A stretch of DNA of 64,000 nt from Paracoccus sp. (in: a-proteobacteria) (GTDB taxonomy: Bacteria; Pseudomonadota; Alphaproteobacteria; Rhodobacterales; Rhodobacteraceae). The stretch lies in assembly GCA_030538705.1 (NCBI GenBank), contig JAUNTL010000002.1, positions 23,011 to 87,010 of the forward strand, read 5' to 3'. Position 1 is the first letter of the stretch; the number at the start of each line of letters is the position of its first letter. Position numbers and translations under genes: made by a program. Under the pieces are notes generated by a model. It did no database searches. It was not told where the DNA came from and saw only the letters and a list, made by a program, of their open reading frames with translations. Shown here in pieces: positions 36,116 to 47,017 of the stretch.

Positions 36116-37726
36116 TCAGACCTTTTCGCGGCGGGCGAGAACCTGATCCAGCCAGTCCGGGTCCATCTCGGGAACCGAGGACAGCAGCAATTCGGTATAG
36201 GGCTGATAGGGCGGGGCAAAGATCTCGTCGCGGCTGCCCTGATCAATCACGCGGCCCTGCTGCATCACGACGACCTGATCCGCAATCGCGCGCACGGTTG
36301 CCAGATCATGGGTGATGAACAGATAGCTCAGCCCGCGCTCGCGCTGCAAACGGTCCAGCAGCCGCAAAATGCCCTCGGCGACGATCTGATCCAGCGCGCT
36401 CGTCACCTCGTCACAGATGATGAGATCGGGTTCCGCCGCCAGCGCCCGCGCGATGCAGACGCGCTGCTTTTGCCCGCCTGACAACTCGCCCGGCAGGCGG
36501 TCCATGAACAGATCGGGATCAAGCTCGATCTCGGTCAGAAGTTCGCGGATACGCGCCTCTTTGCGCGCGCCGCGCAGGCCCAGATAGAACTCCAGCGGTC
36601 TGCCGATCACATCGCGGATGCGTTGGCGCGGGTTCAGCGCGGTATCCGCCATCTGGTGAATCATCTGGACGCGTTGCAGCAGGGCGCGCGGCCGTTCGCG
36701 GCTGGTGAGGGGCAAGGGCCGGCCGTCAAAGCTGACCCGGCCCCCGGTCGGCGCCAGCAGGCCCATCACCACCCGCGCGGTGGTGGATTTTCCCGATCCG
36801 CTTTCACCGACCACAGCCACCGTCCGGCCACGCGGCACGTCGATCGAGACGTTATCCAGAACCTTGAACGTGCCATAAGATGCGCTGACCCTTTCGATCC
36901 GCAGCAGGGGCGCGCCCTCGGGTCCGGGGTCGCGCGGTGCGGGGCGGAACTCGCGCACCGCCCAGAGCGAGCGGGTGTAATCCTCGCGCGGGGCGGCCAG
37001 CATGTCACGGGTGGGCGCCTCTTCGACCTCCTGCCCTTTCAGCAGAACCTTGACCCGGTCGGCCATCTGCGCAACCACGGCAAGATCATGGGTGATATAG
37101 ATCGCCGCAGTGCCATGGTGGCGCACGACATCGCGGATCGCCGCCAGCACCTCGATCTGGGTGGTGACATCCAGCGCGGTCGTCGGCTCGTCAAAGATGA
37201 TCAGATCGGGACGGCAGGCCATGGCCATCGCCGTCATCGCACGCTGAAGCTGTCCGCCGGATACCTGATGCGGATAGCGCAGGCCGATATGTTCGGGATC
37301 AGGCAGCCGCATCTCGCTGTAAAGGCGGATCGCCTCGGCCATTGCCTGCGATTTCGACATCACCTTGTGCTGGAGGGGCGCCTCGCAATGCTGGTCGATC
37401 AGTTTCCACGCCGGGTTAAAGGCCGCGGCCGAGCTTTGCGCCACATAGGCGATCCGCCTGCCGTGCAGCCGGCGCAAGGTTTCGGGGCGCGCGCCGACCA
37501 GTTCCTGCCCGTCAAAGCGGATCGAGCCGCCCGAGATCCGGCAGCCCGGCCGCACATGCCCCATCGCCATCAGACCCAGCGTGGATTTGCCCGCCCCGCT
37601 TTCGCCGATCAGGCCAAGGATCTCGCCGCGGCTGAGGTCCAGATCAACACCGCGGACGATTTCGGTCCAGCTTTCGCCCGTGCGGGCCTCGACCCGCAGA
37701 TCGCGGATTTCAAGAAGCTTGGTCAT
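36116..37726 (-). CDS. ABC transporter ATP-binding protein with two fused ATPase domains (DppD-DppF)
   Basis: A 536-residue double ATPase. Domain 1 shows GESGAGKS, VSGGQLQRAMTAMAM (signature with Leu for Arg), [12 protein letters not shown] and ITHDLA; domain 2 shows [35 protein letters not shown] and ITHDLA. In domain 2 the Walker B is DEVTSALD, with Val where Pro is usual. It follows two permease genes on the minus strand with a four-base gap, and is convergent with the HisC-like gene. Confidence 0.93.
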   Translation of the reverse strand: MTKLLEIRDLRVEARTGESWTEIVRGVDLDLSRGEILGLIGESGAGKSTLGLMAMGHVRPGCRISGGSIRFDGQELVGARPETLRRLHGRRIAYVAQSSAAAFNPAWKLIDQHCEAPLQHKVMSKSQAMAEAIRLYSEMRLPDPEHIGLRYPHQVSGGQLQRAMTAMAMACRPDLIIFDEPTTALDVTTQIEVLAAIRDVVRHHGTAAIYITHDLAVVAQMADRVKVLLKGQEVEEAPTRDMLAAPREDYTRSLWAVREFRPAPRDPGPEGAPLLRIERVSASYGTFKVLDNVSIDVPRGRTVAVVGESGSGKSTTARVVMGLLAPTGGRVSFDGRPLPLTSRERPRALLQRVQMIHQMADTALNPRQRIRDVIGRPLEFYLGLRGARKEARIRELLTEIELDPDLFMDRLPGELSGGQKQRVCIARALAAEPDLIICDEVTSALDQIVAEGILRLLDRLQRERGLSYLFITHDLATVRAIADQVVVMQQGRVIDQGSRDEIFAPPYQPYTELLLSSVPEMDPDWLDQVLARREKV

Positions 37727-37730
37727 CGGA

Positions 37731-38582
37731 TCAGTCCTTCAGCCCGCTGGACAGATGCAGCACCCAGTCCACCACCAGATTGACCGCGACAGTCAGTATC
37801 GCGATCGCCCCCGCCGGCAACAGCGGCGCCAGACCAAAGGTGGCCGATTGCCAGGTCGAGAAATTGGCAAATGAGATCAGCCGCGCGCTATCGCGCACCA
37901 TCGACCCCCAGTCAGCGGTCGGCGGCTGTAATCCCAGCCCCAGAAAGCTGAGCGCCGAGATAAACAGAAACACAAAGCAAAATCGCAGCCCGAATTCCGC
38001 GATCAGCGGCGCTGCGGCATTGGGCAGGATCTCGCGCCGGATGATCCAGCCCAGACCCTCGCCCCGCATCCGCGCGACCTCGATATAATCCATGGTCAGG
38101 ATACCCTGCGCCACGGCGCGCGACAGCCGAAAGACCCGCGTGCTGTCCAGCACCGCAATGACCAGCACAAGCGCGATCACATTCGTCCCGGTGATGGTCA
38201 GGATCAGCAGCGCGAATATCAGCGAGGGAATCGCCATCAGGACATCGACCAGCCGCGATGACAGCGTGTCGAACCAACCCCCCAGCGTTGCCGCCAGCAG
38301 CCCCAGACTGGTGCCGATCGCAAAGGCCAGCACCGTCGTCGCCAGCGCGATCCCGACCGTGTTGCGCGCGCCAAAGATCAGGCGCGACAGCACATCACGG
38401 CCGACCGCATCCGTGCCCAGATAATGCGGCGCGGCCCATGGCTGATAGACGCGTCCGACGACCTCTTTTTCCGGGAAAGGCGCAATCAGCGGCGCGAATA
38501 TCGCAAGGATCGTATAGATCGCGATCAGCCCCAGACCGATTTTTGCCGAAAGCGGCGCGTGCCGCAGCTGGTTCAGCTTCAC
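37731..38582 (-). CDS. ABC transporter permease (DppC type)
   Basis: A 283-residue permease with six predicted helices. DppC features are HYLGTDAVGRDVLSRLIFGARNT and the EAA loop DYIEVARMRGEGLGWIIRREILPNAAAP. The start codon is GTG, preceded by GAGGTAAGCAC. Middle gene of a minus-strand transporter operon. Confidence 0.92.
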   Translation of the reverse strand: MKLNQLRHAPLSAKIGLGLIAIYTILAIFAPLIAPFPEKEVVGRVYQPWAAPHYLGTDAVGRDVLSRLIFGARNTVGIALATTVLAFAIGTSLGLLAATLGGWFDTLSSRLVDVLMAIPSLIFALLILTITGTNVIALVLVIAVLDSTRVFRLSRAVAQGILTMDYIEVARMRGEGLGWIIRREILPNAAAPLIAEFGLRFCFVFLFISALSFLGLGLQPPTADWGSMVRDSARLISFANFSTWQSATFGLAPLLPAGAIAILTVAVNLVVDWVLHLSSGLKD

Positions 38583-38586
38583 GTGC

Positions 38587-39555
38587 TTACCTCGGATGCA
38601 AAAGGCGGGGGTTAGAGGCGATGCCCACGATATCCGCCGCGAGGTTCAGCAGGATATAGGTCGCCGCAAAGATCATGCAGGCCGCCTGCACCATCGGAAT
38701 GTCGCGCTTGGACACGCTGTCAACCAGAAGCTGACCCAGCCCCGGATAGACAAAGACCACTTCGACCAGCACCACACCCACGATCAGATAGGCAAGGTTC
38801 AGCGCGATCACGGTCACGATGGGCGCGACCGCATTGGGCAGCGCATGCACGGCAATCACCCGCCAGCGCCTCAGCCCTTTCAGTTCCGCCATCTCGATAT
38901 AGGGCATCGCCAGCAGGTTCACGATGGCCGCGCGCGTCATCCGCATCATATGCGCGACCACGATCAGCACCATGGTCATCGCCGGCAGAAAGGTCACATA
39001 GAGCCGTTGGCCCAGCGACATGTCCGGCGTCACGCTTGCCAGGCTGGGGAACCACTGCATCTGGACCGCGAACAGCAGGATAAGGATATAGGCGACGAAA
39101 TATTCGGGAAATGAGATGACGGCCAGTGTCAGGCTGGAGATCGTGCGGTCCAGCAGCGAATCGCGATGAAGCGCCGCGATCAGGCCCAGAAATACCGCGA
39201 CCGGAACAGCGATCAGCGCGGCATAGCCGGCAAGAAAGAACGTATTGAACGCCCGGTCCCCGATCAGTTCCGCAATCGGGCGCTGGCTGGATATCGACAG
39301 GCCGAAATCCAGCCGCAGCGCACCGCTCAGCCAGTTGATATAGCGAACCCCGGCCGGGTCGTTCAGGCCAAAGCGGTCACGAAAGGCGGCAATCGTCTCG
39401 GGCGTGGCGGACTGGCCCAGCACCTCGGTCGCGATATCGCCGGGCAACAGCTCGACCGCCCAGAAGATGACCGCCGACACAACCAGAAGCGTAAGAACCC
39501 CGATTGCCAGCCTTTTGAGAATGAGTTTCGGAATCGGGGATATCTTGGCTGTCAT
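38587..39555 (-). CDS. ABC transporter permease (DppB type)
   Basis: A 322-residue permease beginning LILKRLAIGVLTLLVVSAVIFWAVELLPGD, the DppB signature start, with six predicted helices and the EAA loop PYIEMAELKGLRRWRVIAVHALPNA. It is the first gene of the minus-strand operon, reading away from the GntR gene. Confidence 0.92.
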   Translation of the reverse strand: MTAKISPIPKLILKRLAIGVLTLLVVSAVIFWAVELLPGDIATEVLGQSATPETIAAFRDRFGLNDPAGVRYINWLSGALRLDFGLSISSQRPIAELIGDRAFNTFFLAGYAALIAVPVAVFLGLIAALHRDSLLDRTISSLTLAVISFPEYFVAYILILLFAVQMQWFPSLASVTPDMSLGQRLYVTFLPAMTMVLIVVAHMMRMTRAAIVNLLAMPYIEMAELKGLRRWRVIAVHALPNAVAPIVTVIALNLAYLIVGVVLVEVVFVYPGLGQLLVDSVSKRDIPMVQAACMIFAATYILLNLAADIVGIASNPRLLHPR

Positions 39556-39579
39556 TTGTCTGGACTTTGACCTGAATAT

Positions 39580-39594
39580 GCATAGCTATAATGC
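39580..39594. promoter_or_regulatory. Inverted repeat in divergent promoter region (possible GntR operator)
   Basis: GCATAGCTATAATGC, an imperfect palindrome in the 152-bp AT-richer gap between the permease operon and the divergent GntR gene. It shares a TGCATA...TATAA element with the promoter region between hutF and hutI. Confidence 0.35.
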
Positions 39595-39707
39595 CCAAGT
39601 TCAGCCAGCAGTCCAGAATTAAATGGACCTTCAATGGCGTAAGGATGACAAATACATGCGCCGCTTAAGCCCTGGGCAATCAGCGCGGCAGTTGCCGGAG
39701 ACAAAGC

Positions 39708-40397
39708 GTGACCACGACCTATCGCGATATCAAGGCCGATATTCTCAACAAGATCCATTCCGGCCAATGGCCGCCCGGCAGTCTGGTCCCGAATGAACAG
39801 GATCTGGCGGCCGAATACGGATCAGCCCGCGCCACAGTCAGCCGCGCCATGCGCGAACTGGTCGAAGAGGGCATCGTCGAGCGCAAGCGCAAGGCGGGAA
39901 CACGGGTTCGCCTGACGCCCGTGCGGCAGGTCCGCTTTGAGATCCCGCTGGTGCGCAAGGAGATCGAGGAACAGGGCGCCGCCTATCGCTATGCGCTTGT
40001 GCGCTCTCAGGTTGTGGTGCCGCATGACTGGCAACGCGTCCGCATGAATCTGCAAACCGACACCGAGGTTCTGCATCTGACCTGCATGCATTTCGCGGAT
40101 GGCCAGCCCTATCAGCTGGAAGACCGCTGGATCAATCTCGGCTCGGTGCCCCAGGCGCGGGATGTGGATTTCTCGGCCGCCGGACCCAATGAATGGCTGG
40201 TCCAGCAGATGCCGTTTTCGAATGTCGAGATCAGCTTTTCCGCAACCTTGGCGGATCGCGAACAGGCCCTTTTGCTGAACTGTGCGGCCGGGGACGCGCT
40301 GTTCAGGATCGAACGCCAGACCAGCTGGCAGGACGAGATCCTGACCTATGTCAGCCTGATCTACCGCCGCGATCACCGGATGACGACGCGCTATTAG
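39708..40397 (+). CDS. GntR family regulator with UTRA domain, HutC-like
   Basis: A 229-residue regulator. The N-terminal winged helix is YRDIKADILNKIHSGQWPPGSLVPNEQDLAAEYGSARATVSRAMREL; the C-terminal UTRA ligand domain contains HLTCMHFADGQPYQLEDRWIN and a C-terminal LIYRRDHRMTTRY. The QLEDRWIN and NEWLVQQMPFSNVEI segments resemble HutC, the histidine-utilisation repressor that senses urocanate. The start is GTG with CCGGAG upstream. It lies between a peptide-type importer operon and the hut genes and may control both. Confidence 0.85.
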   Translation: MTTTYRDIKADILNKIHSGQWPPGSLVPNEQDLAAEYGSARATVSRAMRELVEEGIVERKRKAGTRVRLTPVRQVRFEIPLVRKEIEEQGAAYRYALVRSQVVVPHDWQRVRMNLQTDTEVLHLTCMHFADGQPYQLEDRWINLGSVPQARDVDFSAAGPNEWLVQQMPFSNVEISFSATLADREQALLLNCAAGDALFRIERQTSWQDEILTYVSLIYRRDHRMTTRY

Positions 40398-40517
40398 GGC
40401 ATGAACCGCCGGGCCGTGCCCGCAGGGCGCGCGGGCCGGCAGGGGCCGCACAATGATGTGGCCGGCCGGATCCGGGCGCGCGCGCCGGGCAATGAGCCGC
40501 AATGCAGTATCGGGCCG

Positions 40518-40906
40518 GAATACCCCGCGCGCGGGGAGGGAGCGGGCAGCCTATCCTCCCTGACCTCGCCCGGCCTGAATGCCCCCCGGCGCGCGCGGGC
40601 TGGAGCGGGTCGCTCACCCTGACCGTCCGTTCGGAGATCGAATACCCCGCGCGCGGGGATGGAGCTGCTGGTAGAAGGTCAGCACGGCGTTCGACATCTC
40701 GAATACCCCGCGCGCGGGATGGAGCATTCGAGACGGTCGATTATCATTTCAAGCCCAGGAATACCCCCCTGCGCGGGGCCGGACGTTCCGTGGTCGGGCT
40801 GATGGCCCGGCTGCGGACGAATAGCCCGTGCGGGGCCGAACGATATGCGATGCAGCCACGGCGGCAGGTTGGCCCACGAATACCCCGCGCGCGGGGCTGG
40901 ACGGGC
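40518..40906 (+). CRISPR. Degenerate type I-E-like repeat-spacer array without cas genes
   Basis: Seven repeat units begin at 40518, 40577, 40640, 40701, 40759, 40819 and 40878, spaced 59, 63, 61, 58, 60 and 59 bases. The unit starts GAATA, has the palindromic core CCCCGCGCGCGGGG and ends (A/C)TGGA(G/C)C, like type I-E repeats (about 28-29 bases). Units 1, 3, 4 and 7 are closest to consensus, unit 4 has lost one G, and units 2, 5 and 6 are altered. The intervening 30-32-base segments differ from each other and are less GC-rich than the flanks. No cas gene is in the window. Orientation is inferred from the ATGGA side of the repeat. Confidence 0.75.
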
Positions 40907-40942
40907 CGCCCGTCCTGTCCCGTTTCAGGCGGGCCGCACAGC

Positions 40943-42358
40943 CTAGCCCGCCCCGCCCTCGGTCCGCAGCGCGCGCACCGCCCCGCGATATGCCCCGATG
41001 ATCGCGTCGCGGCTCACATGCCGGCCGGACTGCACCATATGGCGGCCTGCCGACCATACATCACTGACCATGTCCGAACCGCCGGCAAAGACGAAGGTGT
41101 CAATCACCGCATCACCGGCCAGCCCCGCCAGATCGACATGGTTCATATCCAGCGCCAGCAGATCGGCATATTCACCGACGGCAAGCCCGCCCTTGCCGCG
41201 GCCCGCCGCCTGTGCGCCGCCCGCCGCCACCGCATCCAGCAGCCGCCGCCCGGTCGAGAGATCCGCCGTGGCAAATGCCGCGCGGCTGTGATCACGCAAC
41301 CGCTGGCTGGTATCAAGCTGGCGCAGCTCCTCGGCCAGCGAGATGCGGATATTGCTGTCCGAGCCGACCGACAGCGCACCCCCCGCGCCAACCCAGCGCA
41401 ACCCGTCAAAGATACCGTCACCCAGACTCGCCTCGGTCAGCGGGCACAGGCCGGCGGCCGCACCGCTGCGTGCCAGCGCCTCGGTCTCATGGGGCAGCAT
41501 CTGTGTGCAATGGATCATGCACCAGCGCGGCGACAGGTCGAGATTGGCCAGCGCCCATTCGACCGGACGCGCGCCGCGCGCCGCCAGAACCTCGTCAACC
41601 TCGGCCTGCTGTTCGGCCAGATGCATATGGACGGGACCGTCCGGCAACAGCGCGGCAATCGCCGCCAGATCGCCGGGCGCCACCGCACGCAGCGAATGGG
41701 GCGCCACCCCCAGCCGCGCATCACCCGGCAGCGCCGCCAGATGCCGGCGCGCAGCGTCCAGCAGGCGGGCAAAACGGTCGGGATCATTGCCAAACCGCAC
41801 CTGACCCCCGGCCAGCGGCCGAAGATCGCAACCGCCATATTGGTAATGCACCGGCAGCAGCGTCAGACCGATGCCGCTTTGCGCGGCAGCAGCGGTAATG
41901 CGGCCCGACATTTCCGCCAGATCGTCATAGGGCCGCCCGTCCCGCCCATGATGCACATAATGAAACTCGACATTGGCCGCATATCCGGCCTCGAGCATCT
42001 CCATCTGCACAAAGGCCGCGATGGCCTGCACCTGCGCGGGTGTCAGCTGGTCGAGAAAGCGATACATCAGCCGCCGCCAGGTCCAGAAGCTGTCCTGCCC
42101 GTCGCTGCCCCGCCGTTCGGTCAACCCGGCCATGGCGCGCTGAAACGCATGGGAATGGCTGTTGGCGGGGGCGGGTATAATCAGCGCATGGCGGCAGGCA
42201 TCCGGGGCGGGGACCGCATCACGCATCAGGGCAAGAATGCGCCCGTCGGCCCCGATCTCGAAAGCGACATCCCTGGCCCAGCCATCCGCCAGCAGCGCCT
42301 GCTCCGCCCATATTCTGGTCTGTCCCTTTGCTTTGCCGCCTGTCCGCTGATCGGTCAT
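40943..42358 (-). CDS. hutF: Formimidoylglutamate deiminase
   Basis: A 471-residue amidohydrolase-fold enzyme that converts N-formimidoyl-glutamate to N-formyl-glutamate and ammonia. Metal site: ANSHSHAFQRAMAG; then MEMLEAGY, FHYVHH, the VHMHLAEQ region, HCTQM and LSVGSDSNIRISLAEELR with the catalytic Asp. It is transcribed away from hutI across a short promoter region. The following step (HutG, formylglutamate deformylase) is not found in the window. Confidence 0.93.
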   Translation of the reverse strand: MTDQRTGGKAKGQTRIWAEQALLADGWARDVAFEIGADGRILALMRDAVPAPDACRHALIIPAPANSHSHAFQRAMAGLTERRGSDGQDSFWTWRRLMYRFLDQLTPAQVQAIAAFVQMEMLEAGYAANVEFHYVHHGRDGRPYDDLAEMSGRITAAAAQSGIGLTLLPVHYQYGGCDLRPLAGGQVRFGNDPDRFARLLDAARRHLAALPGDARLGVAPHSLRAVAPGDLAAIAALLPDGPVHMHLAEQQAEVDEVLAARGARPVEWALANLDLSPRWCMIHCTQMLPHETEALARSGAAAGLCPLTEASLGDGIFDGLRWVGAGGALSVGSDSNIRISLAEELRQLDTSQRLRDHSRAAFATADLSTGRRLLDAVAAGGAQAAGRGKGGLAVGEYADLLALDMNHVDLAGLAGDAVIDTFVFAGGSDMVSDVWSAGRHMVQSGRHVSRDAIIGAYRGAVRALRTEGGAG

Positions 42359-42378
42359 GTGAACACTCGCTTGACAAA

Positions 42379-42394
42379 TTATGATTGCTCATAA
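42379..42394. promoter_or_regulatory. Perfect inverted repeat in hutF/hutI promoter region
   Basis: TTATGA, spacer TTGC, TCATAA: a perfect six-base inverted repeat directly after a TTGACA -35-like hexamer (42371-42376). It overlaps the likely core promoter, so a bound protein would block transcription. Confidence 0.5.
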
Positions 42395-42404
42395 TACCGT
42401 TTTA

Positions 42405-42419
42405 CTTGCATATAACAAG
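42405..42419. promoter_or_regulatory. HutC-like operator CTTG-N7-CAAG upstream of hutI
   Basis: CTTGCATATAACAAG has the CTTG...CAAG arms of the HutC operators known in pseudomonads (CTTGTATATACAAG type), with one extra base in the centre. It ends just before the hutI ribosome site. Confidence 0.45.
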
Positions 42420-42426
42420 GTGATCC

Positions 42427-43626
42427 ATGCTTCTCACCGATCTTGTCATCGCCAGCCCCGCCGATGGCGCCGATTTCGGCATCATTGACGACGCCGCCAT
42501 CGTTCTGGACGGCGAACGCATCCTGTGGGCCGGCCCGCGCGCGGCGCTTGCGCCACATCACGCAGATCAAAAGGCCGAATCACTCGGGGGGCGGCTTGTC
42601 ACGCCGGGGCTGGTCGACTGCCATACGCATCTGGTCTATGGCGGCAACCGCGCGCGTGAATTCGACATGCGCCTGAACGGCGCCGGCTATGAGGACATCG
42701 CCCGCGCCGGCGGCGGTATCCTGTCATCGGTGCGCGCGACCCGCGACGCGGACGAGGACACCTTGCTGGCCGCGGCCCTGACCCGCGCCGACCACCTGAT
42801 CGCCGAAGGCGTCACCACGGTCGAGATCAAGTCCGGATACGGGCTGGATACGGAAACCGAATTGCGCATGCTGCGGGTCGCCCGCCAGATCGGCCGCGCG
42901 CGCCCTCTGCGCGTCGTGACCTCCTGGCTGGCTGCCCATGCGCTGCCCCCGGAATTTGCCGGCGACCGCGACGGATATATCAATCAGGTCGTTATCGCCG
43001 GGATGGAGGCCGCGCAGGATCAGGGGCTGATCGACGCCGTGGACGGTTTTTGCGAGGGCATCGCCTTCAGCGTGGACGAGATGGACCGCATCCTGACCCA
43101 TGCCACGCGGCTTGGCCTGCCGGTCAAGCTGCATGCGGAACAGCTGTCCGATCTTGGCGGCGCGGCACTGGCGGCACGCCACGGTGCGATGTCGGCGGAT
43201 CATCTGGAATGGCTGTCCGACAGCGGGATCCGGGCCATGGCGCAGGCGGGCACCGTCGCGGTGCTGTTGCCGGGCGCCTTTTACACGCTGCGCGAGACCA
43301 GATACCCGCCTCTGGACGGGCTGCGCGCCGCCGGGGTGCCGATTGCGCTGGCAACCGACAGCAACCCCGGCACCTCGCCGCTGACCTCGCTCTTGCTGAC
43401 GATGAACATGGGCGCGACCCTGTTTCGCATGACGCCGGCGGAATGTCTGGCGGGGGTTACGGTCAACGGGGCGCGCGCATTGGGGCTTGATCACGACCGT
43501 GGCCGCATTGCCGCCGGCCAGATCGCCGATCTGGCCGTCTGGAACGTCGCCCATCCGGCAGAGCTGTCCTATCGCATCGGCTTCAATCCCCTTCACGCCC
43601 GCATCTTCGGAGGCCGCTATGCCTGA
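42427..43626 (+). CDS. hutI: Imidazolonepropionase
   Basis: A 399-residue metal-dependent amidohydrolase that opens the imidazolone ring in step 3 of histidine breakdown. Metal site [17 protein letters not shown], then [14 protein letters not shown], the KLHAEQLSD region, SADHLEW and [22 protein letters not shown] precedes the ATG. Its last bases overlap the hutH start. Confidence 0.95.
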   Translation: MLLTDLVIASPADGADFGIIDDAAIVLDGERILWAGPRAALAPHHADQKAESLGGRLVTPGLVDCHTHLVYGGNRAREFDMRLNGAGYEDIARAGGGILSSVRATRDADEDTLLAAALTRADHLIAEGVTTVEIKSGYGLDTETELRMLRVARQIGRARPLRVVTSWLAAHALPPEFAGDRDGYINQVVIAGMEAAQDQGLIDAVDGFCEGIAFSVDEMDRILTHATRLGLPVKLHAEQLSDLGGAALAARHGAMSADHLEWLSDSGIRAMAQAGTVAVLLPGAFYTLRETRYPPLDGLRAAGVPIALATDSNPGTSPLTSLLLTMNMGATLFRMTPAECLAGVTVNGARALGLDHDRGRIAAGQIADLAVWNVAHPAELSYRIGFNPLHARIFGGRYA

Positions 43627-45163
43627 TGAACTGATCCTGACCCCCGGCCGAACCACCCTGACCGAGCTGGAACAGGTCTGGCGCGACGGGCTGGCCGTCC
43701 GCCTGCATGGCAGCGCGCGGGCCGGCATTGCGGCATCGGCCGCACGCATCGCCGCCGCCGCCGCCGGAGACGCGCCGGTTTACGGGGTCAATACGGGCTT
43801 TGGCAAGCTGGCCTCGGTCCGTATCGCGGCGCAGGATACCGCGACGCTGCAACGCAACCTGATCCTGTCGCATTGCTGCGGTGTCGGCGAACCGGTCGAG
43901 GCCGACACCGTCCGCCTGATCATGGTGCTGAAGCTGCTCAGCCTCGGGCGTGGTGCATCGGGGGTGCGCCCCGAGGTGGTGACGCTGCTGGAGGACATGC
44001 TGGCCCGCGACGTCCTGCCGGTGATCCCCTCGCAAGGCTCGGTCGGCGCCTCGGGGGATCTGGCGCCTCTGGCGCATCTGGCCGCGGTGATGCTGGGCGA
44101 GGGCCGCGCCACCCACGCCGGCCACGAAACGGGCGGGGCCGAGGCACTGGCGGCCGCCGGGCTGACACCCCTGACGCTGGCCGCAAAAGAGGGGCTGGCG
44201 CTGATCAACGGCACGCAGGTCTCGACCGCTTTCGCGCTGGCGGGGCTGTTTGACGGGTTCCGCGCGGCGCGCGCGGCGCTTGTCACCTCGGCGATGTCGA
44301 CAGATGCGATCATGGGATCAAGCGCCCCCTTCATCGACGAAATCCACAGATTGCGCGGCCATCGCGGCCAGATCCTGGCCGCACGGGTGATCCGCGCGCT
44401 GATGGAGGGATCAGAAATCCGCGAAAGCCACCGCGAGGGCGACAGCCGCGTCCAGGATCCCTATTGCATCCGCTGCCAGCCGCAGGTCACGGGCGCCTGT
44501 ATTGATCTGCTGTGGCAGGCCGCCGCGACGCTGGAAATCGAGGCCAATGCCGCAACCGACAATCCGCTGGTCCTGACGGATGCCGACCTGATCGTCTCGG
44601 GCGGCAATTTCCACGCCGAGCCGGTCGCGCTTGCCGCCGATCAGATCGCGCTGGCACTGGCCGAGATCGGCGCGATCTCGCAGCGCCGCATCGCGTTGAT
44701 GGTCGATCCCGCGATGAGCTTTGGCCTGCCGCCGTTTCTGACCCCTGATCCGGGCCTCAACAGCGGGCTGATGATCGCCGAAGTCACATCGGCCGCGCTG
44801 ATGAGCGAGAACAAGCATCTCGCCAATCCCTGCTCGACCGATTCGACGCCCACCAGCGCCAATCAGGAGGACCACGTCTCGATGGCCGCCCATGGCGCGC
44901 GCCGGTTGCGGCGCATGAATGCCAATCTTGCCCATATCATCGGGATCGAGGCGATATGCGCCAGCGCCGGGATCGAGGCCCGCGCGCCGCTGGCGACCTC
45001 GCCCGTGCTGGGTGCCGCGCTGGCACGGCTGCGGCAGGATGTGGCGGCTTTGGGCCGCGACCGCTACCTCGCGCCGGATCTCACGACAGCCGCCGGGCTG
45101 ATCAGCTCGGACGCTCTGGCGGCTGCGGTGCCGGCGGAGATTCTGGCAGAGCTGCATCCGTGA
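43619..45163 (+). CDS. hutH: Histidine ammonia-lyase
   Basis: 514 residues. Ala 144-Ser 145-Gly 146 in [14 protein letters not shown] form the MIO electrophile; [11 protein letters not shown] holds the catalytic Tyr and QEDHVSM is conserved. It removes ammonia from histidine to give urocanate. The start is the ATG that overlaps the hutI end by eight bases; the longer frame from 43487 only runs antiparallel into hutI coding. Confidence 0.96.
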   Translation: MPDELILTPGRTTLTELEQVWRDGLAVRLHGSARAGIAASAARIAAAAAGDAPVYGVNTGFGKLASVRIAAQDTATLQRNLILSHCCGVGEPVEADTVRLIMVLKLLSLGRGASGVRPEVVTLLEDMLARDVLPVIPSQGSVGASGDLAPLAHLAAVMLGEGRATHAGHETGGAEALAAAGLTPLTLAAKEGLALINGTQVSTAFALAGLFDGFRAARAALVTSAMSTDAIMGSSAPFIDEIHRLRGHRGQILAARVIRALMEGSEIRESHREGDSRVQDPYCIRCQPQVTGACIDLLWQAAATLEIEANAATDNPLVLTDADLIVSGGNFHAEPVALAADQIALALAEIGAISQRRIALMVDPAMSFGLPPFLTPDPGLNSGLMIAEVTSAALMSENKHLANPCSTDSTPTSANQEDHVSMAAHGARRLRRMNANLAHIIGIEAICASAGIEARAPLATSPVLGAALARLRQDVAALGRDRYLAPDLTTAAGLISSDALAAAVPAEILAELHP

Positions 45164-45322
45164 CCGCCGGGCCATCCCCCGCGCCGGAGGCGCGCGGCCG
45201 CGCGCCGCGCAGACCGGCCCCGTGGCACCCCCGCAGCGCGCAGCCCGTCGCGGGATGCGCCCCGGCACATGCCGCGCCATATCACCACCGGGTCAATGCC
45301 CGGTCAGCAAGGACCATCTGAC

Positions 45323-47011
<1,689 letters not shown>

Positions 47012-47017
47012 TCCTTG

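Noticed and set aside
40400-40500. Possible additional repeat units upstream of the array
   Set aside because: GC-rich palindromic text near 40469 resembles the core but does not keep the GAATA start or the 58-63-base spacing.
40502-42394. A 630-codon plus-strand open frame across the repeat array and hutF
   Set aside because: Its first part is the translated repeat array (recurring IPRARG) and the rest is antisense to hutF.
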